NCBI GenBank assembly: GCA_023436585.1
Contig: JAEZIN010000018.1
Location: 62,001-126,000 of the forward strand
Direction of reading: 5' to 3'
DNA length: 64,000 bases
Source: Bacillota bacterium
GTDB taxonomy: Bacteria; Bacillota; Clostridia; Christensenellales; Aristaeellaceae
This document shows positions 1-7,844 of the stretch, piece after piece. Under the pieces are notes generated by a model. It was not told the origin of the DNA. It worked only from the letters and a program-made list of their open reading frames with translations, and did no database searches. The position numbers and the translations under genes are program-made. Numbering within the stretch: position 1 is the stretch's first letter; the number at the start of each line of letters is the position of its first letter.

Positions 1-598
1 GCAGCTCAATAAAATCTCCCAGGTCGTTCATGACCAGGTTCATATCCACCTGAGCGCCGCTGTCCTCCTGATAGCACAGGTCCAAGCAGGGCGTATCCTT
101 CACTACGCCCACGCTGACGGCCGCCACCTGGCGGCAGATGGGCGAGCGTACAAGCTTGCCTTGCGCAAGCAGCTTGTCCACCGCCAGCGTCAAAGCCACA
201 AAAGCCCCGGTGATGGAAGCCGTGCGGGTCCCGCCGTCAGCCTCCAGCACATCGCAGTCCAGGGTGATGGTCCGCTCCCCCAGTGCCTTCATATCTACCG
301 CCTGCCGAAGGCTGCGACCGATAAGCCGCTGGATCTCGACGCTGCGGCCATCCTTTTTGATGCCGTCCCTGGCTTTGCGCCGGCCGGTGGAGGCAGGCAG
401 CATGGCGTATTCCGCCGTGACCCAGCCCTGGCCCTTGCCGCGCAGGAAAGGCGGCACTTCCTCATCCACTGAAGCGGTACATATGACGCGCGTCTTTCCT
501 GTTTCAATCAAACAGCTTCCATCCGCCGTGCCCACAAAGCCGGGAAGAATCACACATGTACGAATCTGGTCCGGCGTACGGCCATCGGTTCTTGTCAT
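1..598 (-). CDS. rph: Ribonuclease PH, C-terminus cut off by window edge
   Basis: Phosphorolytic 3'-to-5' exoribonuclease that trims tRNA 3' ends. The reading frame starts at ATG 598 behind an AGGAGG site and runs open to base 1, giving about 199 residues of a family usually near 240-250. Visible family features are the N-terminal RTDGRTPDQIR stretch, the GKTRVICTASV strand, the GRRKARDGIKKDGRSVEIQR region that binds substrate phosphate and RNA, and the LDCDVLEADGGTRTASITG block. It lies directly downstream of the GerM-like gene on the same strand, the same neighbourhood as gerM-rph in Bacillus subtilis. The identification is secure; only the last ~50 residues are missing. Confidence 0.95.
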   Translation of the reverse strand, partial: MTRTDGRTPDQIRTCVILPGFVGTADGSCLIETGKTRVICTASVDEEVPPFLRGKGQGWVTAEYAMLPASTGRRKARDGIKKDGRSVEIQRLIGRSLRQAVDMKALGERTITLDCDVLEADGGTRTASITGAFVALTLAVDKLLAQGKLVRSPICRQVAAVSVGVVKDTPCLDLCYQEDSGAQVDMNLVMNDLGDFIEL

Positions 599-621
599 GG
601 CTTGTCCCTCCTATAGAACAT

Positions 622-681
622 GGAAAGGGCCGGCTGATGCGCAGGCGGTTTCCCGGCAGCGCCTTTGGGCCGGCCCTTTCC
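622..681. repeat. 13-bp perfect inverted repeat in the gerM-rph gap
   Basis: Arms 622-634 (GGAAAGGGCCGGC) and 669-681 are perfect reverse complements separated by 34 bases, which themselves contain a GCGC/GCGC pair. The stem sits just upstream of the rph ribosome-binding site. There is no T-run on either side, so it is not a simple terminator; it may be an mRNA stabiliser, a processing site or an attenuating structure. Confidence 0.55.
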
Positions 682-743
682 CGGAATTCCTGAATGTATC
701 TTGTTTCGGCTTTGCTTTGCCAATTCCTGCCGAAGGTTATTAT

Positions 744-1766
744 TTAGTCGATTTCGATAACCCCCGGGTATTGCGCCAGCACATCCTGTTCCTCGTTTAC
801 GAAGGTGGTTTTATCCTCCTCTTTGGGCGCGAATTTCTCGCCCTCCACCTGGACCTCCACCTTCTTCACGCCGGGGAACTGCGAGCAGGTGAACAGGATC
901 GCGCGGAGCGCCTGCTTGCCGCCGTCGGTCTGCTGGGCAACCTCCATAAATTCCTTGGTGAAGTTCACCGTGACTGTTCCATCCTTCATGGTGACGCCGT
1001 TGAGACCGCAATCCTTGGGGATGGGCCTGGTCAGACCGCTGTCATCCCTGGGGCCCTTGGCCAATTCCAGCATGGCGGTGGTCAGGTCGGCGGTGGAGAA
1101 TACGGTGCGCGTCACGGGAATCAGCATACGCCCTGTCTGGGACGGGAAGTAAAGCTGAATCTGGTCGGCATTGGCCGTAGACATGGTGGTGACGCTCTCC
1201 AGGTTCAAGCCATTCTTGGTGAAGGCGCCGCTTACATCCGTGCCGTGGGTCAGCTTGCTTCTGGCCTGGTGGTCAAAAAGGAAGGATACCTCCTCCACCG
1301 TGGGGAAGGTGGTCAGCGCGCTGGCTACTGCCTGCACCATGAGCTGCTCTTCCTCGGCGCTTTGGCAGTTCAGTGCTTCCTTGCTCATGTCCACCCTTGC
1401 CTTTTTATCGGCAATATTGATGTCAAAGGTGGTGCCTTCCGGAATCACGGTCCGAAGCCCCAGCCTCGCGGCCTGCAGGTCATTCTCGCTGCTTTTCACC
1501 ATCAGGCTTAATGTCGCCTTGGCTACCCCGTCCTGTTTGGCAATCTGCCTGGTAACCGGCACCAGGTAGCCCTCGCCGTCCTGATAAAATACCACCGTGG
1601 CCTGTGTATCCCCCTGAAGGGCAGTGGTCTGTGTTACGTCCAGCGGCGGCTCCTCATACAGGATTTGGGATGACTTGGGCCCCAATCCCCGCAGAGCCAG
1701 AACCACCACCAGCGCCGCCGCGCATAGGATTAGGATGCGTTCGATATCCGTCCGCTTGATCTTCAC
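744..1766 (-). CDS. gerM: GerM-like sporulation protein with two GerMN domains
   Basis: Predicted membrane-anchored protein of about 340 residues. I place the start at GTG 1766 because an AAGGAG site precedes it by a normal distance; an upstream in-frame ATG at 1814 has no site. The N-terminus has a short basic stretch and one hydrophobic helix (ILILCAAALVVVLAL). Two GerMN-type units follow, one around residues 55-170 (VVFYQDGEGYLVPVTRQI) and one around 190-310 (IQLYFPSQTGRMLIPVTRTV). GerM is a cell-envelope protein needed for sporulation and germination in Bacillus. Position next to rph matches the Bacillus order. The C-terminus ends in an acidic tail. Confidence 0.85.
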   Translation of the reverse strand: MKIKRTDIERILILCAAALVVVLALRGLGPKSSQILYEEPPLDVTQTTALQGDTQATVVFYQDGEGYLVPVTRQIAKQDGVAKATLSLMVKSSENDLQAARLGLRTVIPEGTTFDINIADKKARVDMSKEALNCQSAEEEQLMVQAVASALTTFPTVEEVSFLFDHQARSKLTHGTDVSGAFTKNGLNLESVTTMSTANADQIQLYFPSQTGRMLIPVTRTVFSTADLTTAMLELAKGPRDDSGLTRPIPKDCGLNGVTMKDGTVTVNFTKEFMEVAQQTDGGKQALRAILFTCSQFPGVKKVEVQVEGEKFAPKEEDKTTFVNEEQDVLAQYPGVIEID

Positions 1767-1861
1767 AAAGCTCACTCCTTGCTTGATGATTGCAGTGAAA
1801 GTGTATGCCTCCATGCATCCTACTATGAATCAGTATTTGCATCTGCGTAAACAAGGAGCGT

Positions 1862-1890
1862 TTGCTTAATTGTCCGTTTGGCATTATAAT
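1862..1890 (+). promoter_or_regulatory. Sigma-A-type promoter for rqcH
   Basis: TTGCTT at 1862-1867 and TATAAT at 1885-1890 are separated by 17 bases. Transcription would begin near 1897 and give a leader of about 25 bases before the rqcH start. Confidence 0.65.
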
Positions 1891-1920
1891 ATTTCCCATC
1901 GCATCAAGGAGGACGGCACC

Positions 1921-3675
1921 ATGCCCATGGATGGCCTGACGCTGCAGTTTGTAGCCAGGGAACTGAACGGAAAACTTGCCCAGGGACGCGTTGACAAGGT
2001 GGCGCAGCCGGAAAAGGATGTGCTGGTATTGACCATTCGCAGTCAGGGCGAAAACCACCGGCTGCTTTTATGCGCCAGCCCCAATAACGCCAGGGCGCAC
2101 ATAAGCGCTCAAAGCCTTTCAAACCCCATGGAGCCACCCATGTTCTGCATGCTGCTGCGCAAGCACCTGCAGGGCGGGCATGTGGTATCCGTGCGGCAAA
2201 TAGGCGGCGACCGGGTGCTGCACGTGGACATAGAGAACACGGATGAGCTTGGCGTTTTGACCACCCGCACGCTGATACTGGAAATCATGGGCCGCCATTC
2301 CAACCTGATTGCGGTGGACATGCAGGGCAAAATTATCGATTCCATCCGGCATGTGGGTCACGACATGAGCCGTGTGCGGGAGGTGCTTCCGGGGCTTCCC
2401 TATGAGGCCCCGCCCGCGCAGGACAAGCTGGACCCGGCTGGTTTCACCGTGGAAGAGGCAATAGAAAGGCTGGCCGCATGCTCCGGCCGGCTGGACAAGG
2501 CGCTGGCATCCGTTTTCCGGGGCCTGTCCGGCGTTGCATCGCAAGAGATTGCCTATCGTCTGACCGGCAGCGACAAGGCTTTGTTGGAAGACAGCGATAT
2601 ACACGCTCTCAGCCAGCGGCTGTTTGATTTTATGAACCTGATCCCAAGCCTTGCCCCGCCCGCTCTGCAAAAAAATCAGGATGGCGAGCTCGTCGATGTT
2701 TTCCCATTCCCCTACTTAAGCCGCGATACATCGCTGCAAACAGCCTGCGGCACCATAAGCCAGGCGCTGGACGCCTTTTTTTCCACCCGCGACCAGGCGG
2801 AGCGGATTTCTCAAAAAAGCGCCTCTCTTAATCGGCTGCTAAAAAACCATATCGAGCGGTGCGAAAAAAAGCTGGCGCTGCAGTTGCAGGAACTGGAGAA
2901 CAGCGCCAGGATGGAAGAGTACCGCATCCTGGGCGATCTAATCAACGCAAATCTTTATCAACTGCACAAGGGTCAGGAAACGGCCAAACTTCAAAATTTT
3001 TACGATCCTGACGGCGGGTTTGTGGACATCTCGCTGGACAAGCAATTGACCCCGGCGCAAAACGCCCAAAGGTATTTCAAGCGCTATCAAAAAGCCCGGG
3101 CCGCCAAGGAGACGGCAGCCGAGCAAAAAGAGAAAACGCTGATGGAGCTTGCTTTCTTGGAAGGCGCTCTGGATGACCTGCAAAAATGCGTGGAGGAGTC
3201 GGAGCTTTCGGAAATCAGGCAGGAGATGCAAAAGGCTGGCTACATCCGCGCCAGCCACAGCCGCAAGCCTCAAAGAAAGCTGCCGGAAAGCCAGCCACTC
3301 CGCTATGAAAGCCGGGACGGTGTCGAGATCATTGTAGGCAAAAACAGCCTTCAAAACGACAGGATCACTTCGGCGGCAAAGGGTGAGGAAACCTGGCTCC
3401 ACGCCAAGGACATGCCCGGCTCCCATGTGATCATCCGCAAGGAAGGGGATATCCCCCCCTCCACACTGCTGGAAGCCGCCCAGCTGGCCGCCTATTTCTG
3501 CCGGGGCAGGCAAAGCTCCGGCGTGCCCATCGATTACACGCTGCGCAAGCATGTCAAAAAACCCGGCGGAAGCCCGGCGGGCTTTGTCATATACACCAAC
3601 CAGCGCACGCTGTACATCACCGTAGCGGAAAGCGATATCAAGAAAATCAAAGAGCTTGCACCAAAGAAATCATGA
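1921..3675 (+). CDS. rqcH: RqcH/NFACT ribosome-associated quality-control protein
   Basis: Binds stalled 50S subunits carrying peptidyl-tRNA and directs C-terminal alanine tailing of the nascent chain for degradation; older annotations call it fibronectin-binding protein FbpA. I choose ATG 1921 (584 residues) because AAGGAGG lies just upstream and because this start puts the Asp-Arg pair of VRQIGGDRVL at 97-98, the D97/R98 positions known to be essential in B. subtilis RqcH. Other landmarks are PMFCMLLRKHL and EIMGRHSNLI in the NFACT-N domain, long helical coils in the middle (about 290-450), and TWLHAKDMPGSHVIIR in the NFACT-R domain. It is monocistronic or paired with the following acetyltransferase. 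Confidence 0.93.
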   Translation: MPMDGLTLQFVARELNGKLAQGRVDKVAQPEKDVLVLTIRSQGENHRLLLCASPNNARAHISAQSLSNPMEPPMFCMLLRKHLQGGHVVSVRQIGGDRVLHVDIENTDELGVLTTRTLILEIMGRHSNLIAVDMQGKIIDSIRHVGHDMSRVREVLPGLPYEAPPAQDKLDPAGFTVEEAIERLAACSGRLDKALASVFRGLSGVASQEIAYRLTGSDKALLEDSDIHALSQRLFDFMNLIPSLAPPALQKNQDGELVDVFPFPYLSRDTSLQTACGTISQALDAFFSTRDQAERISQKSASLNRLLKNHIERCEKKLALQLQELENSARMEEYRILGDLINANLYQLHKGQETAKLQNFYDPDGGFVDISLDKQLTPAQNAQRYFKRYQKARAAKETAAEQKEKTLMELAFLEGALDDLQKCVEESELSEIRQEMQKAGYIRASHSRKPQRKLPESQPLRYESRDGVEIIVGKNSLQNDRITSAAKGEETWLHAKDMPGSHVIIRKEGDIPPSTLLEAAQLAAYFCRGRQSSGVPIDYTLRKHVKKPGGSPAGFVIYTNQRTLYITVAESDIKKIKELAPKKS

Positions 3676-3695
3676 TTTGGAAAGGATGTATTCCT

Positions 3696-4265
3696 ATGCT
3701 GCTCCGATCTGCCCGCATGGAGGATGGCGCCGCGCTTTGCGCCATCTACCGCCCGTATGTTATGGAAACGGCCATCACCTTCATCTGCAAGGAACCTACG
3801 GCAGAAAGCTTTTCGGAAAAGATACAGTCGCTGCTGCCACAATACCCTTTTATCGTGTGCGAAATCGAAGGGAAAGCCGCGGGCTATGCCTATGCCTCCG
3901 CGCTGCGGCCCCATGACGCCTATCAGTGGGATGCGGAGCTGTCGGTATACGTAGACCGGGACATGCACGGCCAGGGCATCGGACGGAGGCTGTACGCGGC
4001 ATTATTGGCGCTTCTGAAAATCCAGGGTTATCAGACTGTCTACGGCGTCCTATCCCTGCCCAATGAAAAAAGCCTTAAGCTGCATGCAGCGTTCGGCTTT
4101 GAAACGTTGGGTGTATTCCCCAAGTCGGGGTACAAGCTGGATAAGTGGCATGACATCATCTGGCTGCAAAAAGCGTTGGGGGAATATCCCGATCATCCCG
4201 TCCCACCCACGCCCTTTTCGAAACTCAGCCCCGAAACCGTACAAGCGGTTCTTGATAATGCCTAA
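3696..4265 (+). CDS. GNAT-family N-acetyltransferase, phosphinothricin-acetyltransferase-like
   Basis: Acetyl-CoA-dependent N-acetyltransferase of about 189 residues. ATG 3696 gives the family-typical beginning MLLRSARMEDGAALCAIYRPYV and follows a GGAAAGGA site; an ATG at 3672 overlapping the rqcH stop is the alternative. The acetyl-CoA loop is visible as DRDMHGQGIGRRLYAALL, followed by the NEKSLKLHAAFGFE helix typical of the Pat/Bar/YwnH subgroup. Members acetylate amino groups of methionine sulfoximine-like or phosphinothricin-like compounds, but the substrate cannot be read from sequence. It is followed by a strong terminator, so it ends the rqcH transcription unit. Confidence 0.85.
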   Translation: MLLRSARMEDGAALCAIYRPYVMETAITFICKEPTAESFSEKIQSLLPQYPFIVCEIEGKAAGYAYASALRPHDAYQWDAELSVYVDRDMHGQGIGRRLYAALLALLKIQGYQTVYGVLSLPNEKSLKLHAAFGFETLGVFPKSGYKLDKWHDIIWLQKALGEYPDHPVPPTPFSKLSPETVQAVLDNA

Positions 4266-4287
4266 AGCCTGACATATGCTTGGTCGC

Positions 4288-4321
4288 GGGTGTTCCCTTT
4301 TCACAGGGGGCACCCTTTTTT
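4288..4321 (+). terminator. Rho-independent terminator after the acetyltransferase
   Basis: A 10-bp stem (4288-4297 with 4306-4315, two G-T pairs) with an 8-base loop is followed by TTTTTT. No gene is supported between here and the SASP stop at 4499. Confidence 0.85.
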
Positions 4322-4498
4322 GTACCAAACCTCCACTTTTAGGAGACGGGCGACACAAAGACCGCATCAAAGGCTGTTTTCCCGCCCTTAAGATCCACAA
4401 GTCAGGCAGCCTTCCCCACATTTCTCCCCAGGGCGCGCTGCCTGCATTGGGGATGGCAAAAGAGCGCCGGATTTTCCGCCGTATAGGATAAGAAATTC

Positions 4499-4726
4499 TC
4501 AAGATCTACGGCCCTTTTCACTCATGGCCTTTTCCTGCAGCTCGATCATTCGCTTGACCATGCTGCCGGCCACCCGGCTGGGCGTTTCGCCTTTATTGTA
4601 TTGATTCAAGTCAATGCCAAGCTCATTGGCAATTTCCATCTTCATATTGTCCAGTGCCTTGCGGGCGCCGGGCACGCTGGGTTTACCGGGATTATTGGAA
4701 GTGCTGGCACGATTGGGCATATTCAA
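4499..4726 (-). CDS. Alpha/beta-type small acid-soluble spore protein, divergent copy
   Basis: About 75 residues. It contains the SASP core ARKALDNMKMEIANELGI and the C-terminal MVKRMIELQEKAM block, so it should coat and protect spore DNA and be degraded on germination. Compared with the two neighbouring copies it lacks the GGY before MVKRM (SRVAGSMVKRMI) and has QYNKGETPS in place of QGYNGDLPS, so it is the most divergent of the three. The position of the GPR cleavage region is conserved (MEIANELGI). It is preceded by its own upstream region, not overlapping the next gene, and I see no convincing sigma-G promoter by eye. Confidence 0.85.
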   Translation of the reverse strand: MNMPNRASTSNNPGKPSVPGARKALDNMKMEIANELGIDLNQYNKGETPSRVAGSMVKRMIELQEKAMSEKGRRS

Positions 4727-4763
4727 TCACTCCACTATAAAATCAACAAACGTCTTTTCCCTT

Positions 4764-4793
4764 AAAAAAAGCCGGCGGCTTTCGCCGCCGGCC
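4764..4793 (-). terminator. Terminator after the middle SASP gene
   Basis: A 9-bp perfect stem (4771-4779 with 4784-4792) with a TTTC loop is followed on the minus strand by seven T residues (4770-4764). It separates the 4,829 SASP from the 4,499 SASP, so the latter needs its own promoter. Confidence 0.88.
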
Positions 4794-4828
4794 TATATGG
4801 AAGGGTCTTTGCCTGCTATCCTTACGGA

Positions 4829-5062
4829 TTAGCGGCTCTGGCCGCTCATGGCCCTTTCCTGCTGCTCGATCATCCGTTTGACCATGTAGCCGCCGATATA
4901 GCCAGCCTGACGGCTGGGCAGGTCGCCGTTGTAGCCCTGCTTGAGGTTGATACCCAGCTCGTTGGCGATTTCGAACTTCATGTTGTTCAGCGCCGCGCGG
5001 GCTTCGGGTACGGTAGAGGTGTTGCTGGAAGAACTGGAATTGGAATTGTTGAACATTTTCAT
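4829..5062 (-). CDS. Alpha/beta-type small acid-soluble spore protein
   Basis: 77 residues. A low-complexity Asn/Ser N-terminus (NNSNSSSSSNTS) precedes the conserved core PEARAALNNMKFEIANELGI, the SRQAGYIGGYMVKRMIEQQERAM block and a short tail. This is the canonical alpha/beta SASP architecture: a DNA-binding protein made in the forespore, cut by the GPR protease at the E-IA bond within FEIANE. It follows the 5,124 gene on the same strand with a 61-base gap and ends at a strong terminator, so the two may share a transcript. Confidence 0.92.
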   Translation of the reverse strand: MKMFNNSNSSSSSNTSTVPEARAALNNMKFEIANELGINLKQGYNGDLPSRQAGYIGGYMVKRMIEQQERAMSGQSR

Positions 5063-5123
5063 TTCACTCCATTATTTAAGTTGTGGGGTTCCCTGATAGC
5101 GCGGCGCGTACCGCTCCGCCTGC

Positions 5124-5354
5124 CTACTTGCCGGCCATCTGCTTTTCGGCCTGCTGGATGAGGCGCTTGACCATGTAGCCGCCCACATAGCCGTTCTCCC
5201 GGGAAGACAGATCTCCGTTGTAGCCTTGTTTGAAGTTGATGCCCAATTCGCGGGCGATTTCAAACTTCATGTTGTCCAGCGCAGCCCGTGCTTCCGGTAC
5301 TACATTGCTGTTGCTGCTGGAACTGCCGCTGTTGGCGGATCTTTGATTCATCAT
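5124..5354 (-). CDS. Alpha/beta-type small acid-soluble spore protein
   Basis: 76 residues from ATG 5354. An in-frame GTG at 5366 lies inside the very strong AGGAGGTGA ribosome-binding site and so cannot be the start. The protein has a Ser/Asn-rich N-terminus, then PEARAALDNMKFEIARELGI and SRENGYVGGYMVKRLIQQAEKQMAGK. Compared with the middle copy it has A-R for A-N after FEI and N for A before GY. It is the first of three tandem SASP genes and is divergent from the ribosomal-protein operon that starts at 5,509. Confidence 0.92.
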   Translation of the reverse strand: MMNQRSANSGSSSSNSNVVPEARAALDNMKFEIARELGINFKQGYNGDLSSRENGYVGGYMVKRLIQQAEKQMAGK

Positions 5355-5508
5355 CGGATTTATCACCTCCTGTTATGGCTTCAACGCTATTTTGACCCGT
5401 GCGGGCCAAATTACGCTGCCAATTGTTCGCAGGGTGCTAATGCCAGTCGTTGAAAAGCCCATGTCATGCCTATTTTTTCGTTTTTATACTCCTGTATGTA
5501 AAAAAATA

Positions 5509-5537
5509 TTGACGAATTGCAAAACACGTGCTATGAT
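5509..5537 (+). promoter_or_regulatory. Sigma-A promoter for rplJ-rplL
   Basis: TTGACG at 5509-5514 and TATGAT at 5532-5537 with a 17-base spacer, inside an A+T-rich block. This is a near-consensus housekeeping promoter and predicts a transcript start near 5544. Confidence 0.85.
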
Positions 5538-5544
5538 GTTTCAG

Positions 5545-5700
5545 GTTTTAGAAAACCTGTGCCGTAGACAGCGGGTGCCGGGCGTAACCGGCGTAATGAA
5601 GCTTTTGCTTCGCCAGCCGAGGTGTAAGGAAGCTTGCAATCGTTATGATTTTGCTCGCCCTTGCGCCTGCGCAAGGGTTTTCCTTTATCCTCAAAAAAAG
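5545..5700 (+). ncRNA. Ribosomal protein L10 leader with attenuator-like hairpin
   Basis: The ~155-base leader of rplJ contains the hallmark GCCGTAGACAGCGGGTGCC segment (5561-5579) and a later GCCAGCCGAGGTGTAAGGA segment, which resemble the conserved parts of the Firmicutes L10 leader that is bound by the L10(L12)4 complex for autoregulation. At 5658-5677 a 9-bp stem (CCCTTGCGC with GCGCAAGGG) is followed by TTTTCCTTT and looks like an intrinsic attenuator. A covariance-model search would settle the leader assignment. Confidence 0.75.
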
Positions 5701-5712
5701 GAGGTGCAAGGA

Positions 5713-6219
5713 ATGAGCAAGAATCTGGAAATCAAGAAACAAACAGTTGCCGAAATCACCCAGAGATTCATGAACGCGAAAAGCGTCGTGGTGGTGAAGT
5801 ACAGCGGCCTGACGGTGGAGCAAGTCACCGACCTGCGCAACCAGTGCCGCGCCGCCGGCGTGGAATACAGCGTGCTGAAGAACACTTTGGCCCGCCGTGC
5901 GCTGGACGATCTGGGTATCACCGCATTGGACCATGTGCTGGAAGGACCCTCCGCTTTTGCCTTTGGCATGACGGACGCCGTGGCCCCCGCCAAGGTTCTG
6001 GACAGCTTCATCAGCAAGCTGAAGACCCCCGTGCTGGAAGTGAAGGCCGGTTTGTTGGGCAGGGATGTGCTGGACGTCAAAGCCGTCAAGGCGTTGGCCG
6101 AGCTCCCCAGCCGCGAAGTGCTGCTGGCCCGTTTGCTGGGCAGCATGACCAATTCCATCTCCAGCTTTGTGCGCGTGGTGGAAGCCTACCGCAAGCAAAA
6201 GGCCGGCGAAGCCGAGTAA
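5713..6219 (+). CDS. rplJ: 50S ribosomal protein L10
   Basis: 168 residues from ATG 5713, which follows an AGGAGGTGCAAGG site. L10 anchors the L7/L12 stalk on 23S rRNA and is the autoregulator of this operon. Typical features are MSKNLEIKKQTVAEI, the AKSVVVVKYSGLTVEQVTDLR segment, EYSVLKNTLARRAL and the C-terminal helix that binds L7/L12 dimers. A longer in-frame reading from 5392 runs through the leader and is not a real extension. It is followed by rplL after 65 bases. Confidence 0.97.
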   Translation: MSKNLEIKKQTVAEITQRFMNAKSVVVVKYSGLTVEQVTDLRNQCRAAGVEYSVLKNTLARRALDDLGITALDHVLEGPSAFAFGMTDAVAPAKVLDSFISKLKTPVLEVKAGLLGRDVLDVKAVKALAELPSREVLLARLLGSMTNSISSFVRVVEAYRKQKAGEAE

Positions 6220-6284
6220 TCCCCCGTCTCTTCGCCGCCTGAGCGGCATACACAGTTTGATCGAATTTTGAGGAGGATAACCCC

Positions 6285-6659
6285 ATGACGCATCAAGAAA
6301 TCATCGCGGCCGTCGAGTCCATGACGGTGCTGGAACTGGCCACCTTGGTCAAGGCCATGGAAGAAAAGTTTGGCGTTTCCGCTGCTGCCCCCGTTGCTAT
6401 GGCTGCTGCCGGCCCCGCCGCCGCTGCTGAAGTTGTGGAAGAGAAGACCGAGTTCGACGTCATCCTGAAGGATGCCGGCCCCGAAAAGATCAAGGTCATC
6501 AAGGTTGTGCGCGAAGTCATCGCCGGCCTGGGCCTGAAGGAAGCCAAGGACCTGGTGGAAGCCGCTCCCAAGACCGTCAAGGAAGCTGTTTCCAAGGACG
6601 AAGCCGAAAAGATCAAGGCCAAGTTTGCCGAAGTCGGCGCAGTCATCGAAATCAAGTAA
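6285..6659 (+). CDS. rplL: 50S ribosomal protein L7/L12
   Basis: 124 residues, the normal length. The dimerisation domain (IIAAVESMTVLELATLVKAMEEKFGV) is followed by an Ala/Pro-rich hinge and the C-terminal factor-binding domain (EKTEFDVILKDAG, KIKVIKVVREVIAGLGLKEAKDLVE). It recruits translational GTPases to the ribosome. The start is preceded by GAGGAG. It is cotranscribed with rplJ and closed by a strong terminator. Confidence 0.98.
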   Translation: MTHQEIIAAVESMTVLELATLVKAMEEKFGVSAAAPVAMAAAGPAAAAEVVEEKTEFDVILKDAGPEKIKVIKVVREVIAGLGLKEAKDLVEAAPKTVKEAVSKDEAEKIKAKFAEVGAVIEIK

Positions 6660-6669
6660 TGTTCAAAAA

Positions 6670-6696
6670 AGTGGCGCGAAAGCGCCGCTTTTTTTT
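6670..6696 (+). terminator. Terminator of the rplJ-rplL operon
   Basis: An 8-bp stem (6670-6677 with 6682-6689) closed by a GAAA tetraloop is followed by eight T residues. Confidence 0.92.
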
Positions 6697-6771
6697 GCAA
6701 ACACTCCTTTTAAAGGCAGTGCCATTTTAAGCCCAATTTACCCTCTGATGTATCGGTATGGCTCCCGAGGG

Positions 6772-6864
6772 ATTCCAAAGGGCGGCCTGAAAGTCCTTTG
6801 GAATCTTCTTTTATCTTTTACATCAGGGCCTTGGTCCGATCCCTTTTCAGGGATCAGTTTTTTT
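6772..6864 (+). terminator. Two further terminator-like hairpins before degV
   Basis: A 10-bp perfect stem (6772-6781 with 6795-6804) followed by CTTCTTTTATC, then a 6-bp stem (GATCCC 6838-6843 with 6850-6855) followed by AGTTTTTTT. With the rplL terminator this makes three stem-loops in a row in a 310-bp gap that has no gene, so read-through from the ribosomal operon into degV should be very low. Confidence 0.6.
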
Positions 6865-6883
6865 GCGCTTGTCCCAAGAATTC

Positions 6884-6912
6884 TTGACGTGGGACGTGCA
6901 GTCTGCTATCAT
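6884..6912 (+). promoter_or_regulatory. Sigma-A promoter for degV
   Basis: TTGACG at 6884-6889 and TATCAT at 6907-6912 with a 17-base spacer. The predicted start near 6919 gives a leader of about 54 bases. Confidence 0.8.
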
Positions 6913-6972
6913 AAAGTTGGTAACAAATAGCATCGTTTGGCGGCTTAGGCCTGCCTCAGCAAGGAGGGTACC

Positions 6973-7839
6973 ATGTCTTTTTGGATCGTAACGGACAGCG
7001 GCACGGATTTCCCAGAGGCTTATGTGCAAAAGCAAAAGGATTTAACCATCGTTCCCATGATGTATCAAATAGAAGGCCAGTTCCACATCCCGGACGGCTC
7101 TGACGAAAGTACCCGGGCCTTTTTTGCGAAGCTTCGCAGCGGCGTGGTGGCCACCACCTCCCAGGTCACGACGGAGACCTGGCTGGAAACCTTCCGCAAG
7201 ATACTGGCTGACGGTCAGGATGTGCTGTGCATCGCCTTCTCCAGCGCACTGAGCGGCACGTGTGAAGCCGCTGCGCTTGCCAAGGAACAATTGAAAACCG
7301 AGTTCCCGGATCGTAAGCTTATCGTGATCGACAGCAAATGCGCCTCCCTGGGCCACGGCCTTTTGGCGCATCACGCCCTTCAAATGCGGGATGCCGGTGC
7401 GTCCATTGAGGATACCGCCAAATGGGTGACGGATAATCACCAAAAGGTGATTCACTGGTTTACGGTGGATGACCTGCAGTTCCTACGCAGGGGCGGCCGC
7501 GTATCCGCTACCAGCGCGTACCTTGGCAGCATCATGAAGATCAAGCCTATCCTTCATGTCAGCGAGGAAGGCAAGCTGATTCCCATGGAAAAGGTTCAGG
7601 GACGGAAGCGCTCGCTGCGCACACTGTTTGATAAGGTCAAGGAAAACGCGGTAGAGCCGGAAAAGCAGACCATCTTCATCAGTCATGGCGACTGCCTGGA
7701 AGAAGCTGAATGGCTGGCCTCCGCCCTGCGGGAGGAGCTGCATGTCAAGGATGTCATGATCGGCCTGATCGGGCCTGTCATCGGCTCTCATTCCGGCCCC
7801 GGCACCATGGCCATCTTCTTTATGGGGAACCACAGGTAA
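6973..7839 (+). CDS. DegV-family fatty-acid-binding protein (FakB-like)
   Basis: 288 residues, preceded by AAGGAGG. DegV/FakB proteins hold a fatty acid in a two-domain fold and present it to the kinase FakA for phosphorylation. The N-terminal IVTDSGTDFP, the SGVVATTSQVT loop, FSSALSGTCEAA, and the C-terminal DDLQFLRRGGRVSATSA and GPVIGSHSGPGTMAIFFMG motifs that contact the carboxylate are all present. No fakA is in the window. The next gene begins six bases after the stop and is probably cotranscribed. Confidence 0.93.
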   Translation: MSFWIVTDSGTDFPEAYVQKQKDLTIVPMMYQIEGQFHIPDGSDESTRAFFAKLRSGVVATTSQVTTETWLETFRKILADGQDVLCIAFSSALSGTCEAAALAKEQLKTEFPDRKLIVIDSKCASLGHGLLAHHALQMRDAGASIEDTAKWVTDNHQKVIHWFTVDDLQFLRRGGRVSATSAYLGSIMKIKPILHVSEEGKLIPMEKVQGRKRSLRTLFDKVKENAVEPEKQTIFISHGDCLEEAEWLASALREELHVKDVMIGLIGPVIGSHSGPGTMAIFFMGNHR

Positions 7840-7844
7840 CCGCC

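Noticed and set aside
138..1511. Long plus-strand frame opposite rph and gerM
   Set aside because: It is antisense to two well-supported genes, has no family resemblance and no ribosome site. GC-rich third positions create such frames.
4276..4491. 71-residue plus-strand frame after the acetyltransferase
   Set aside because: It begins inside a terminator hairpin, lacks a ribosome-binding site and its translation is unlike a protein.
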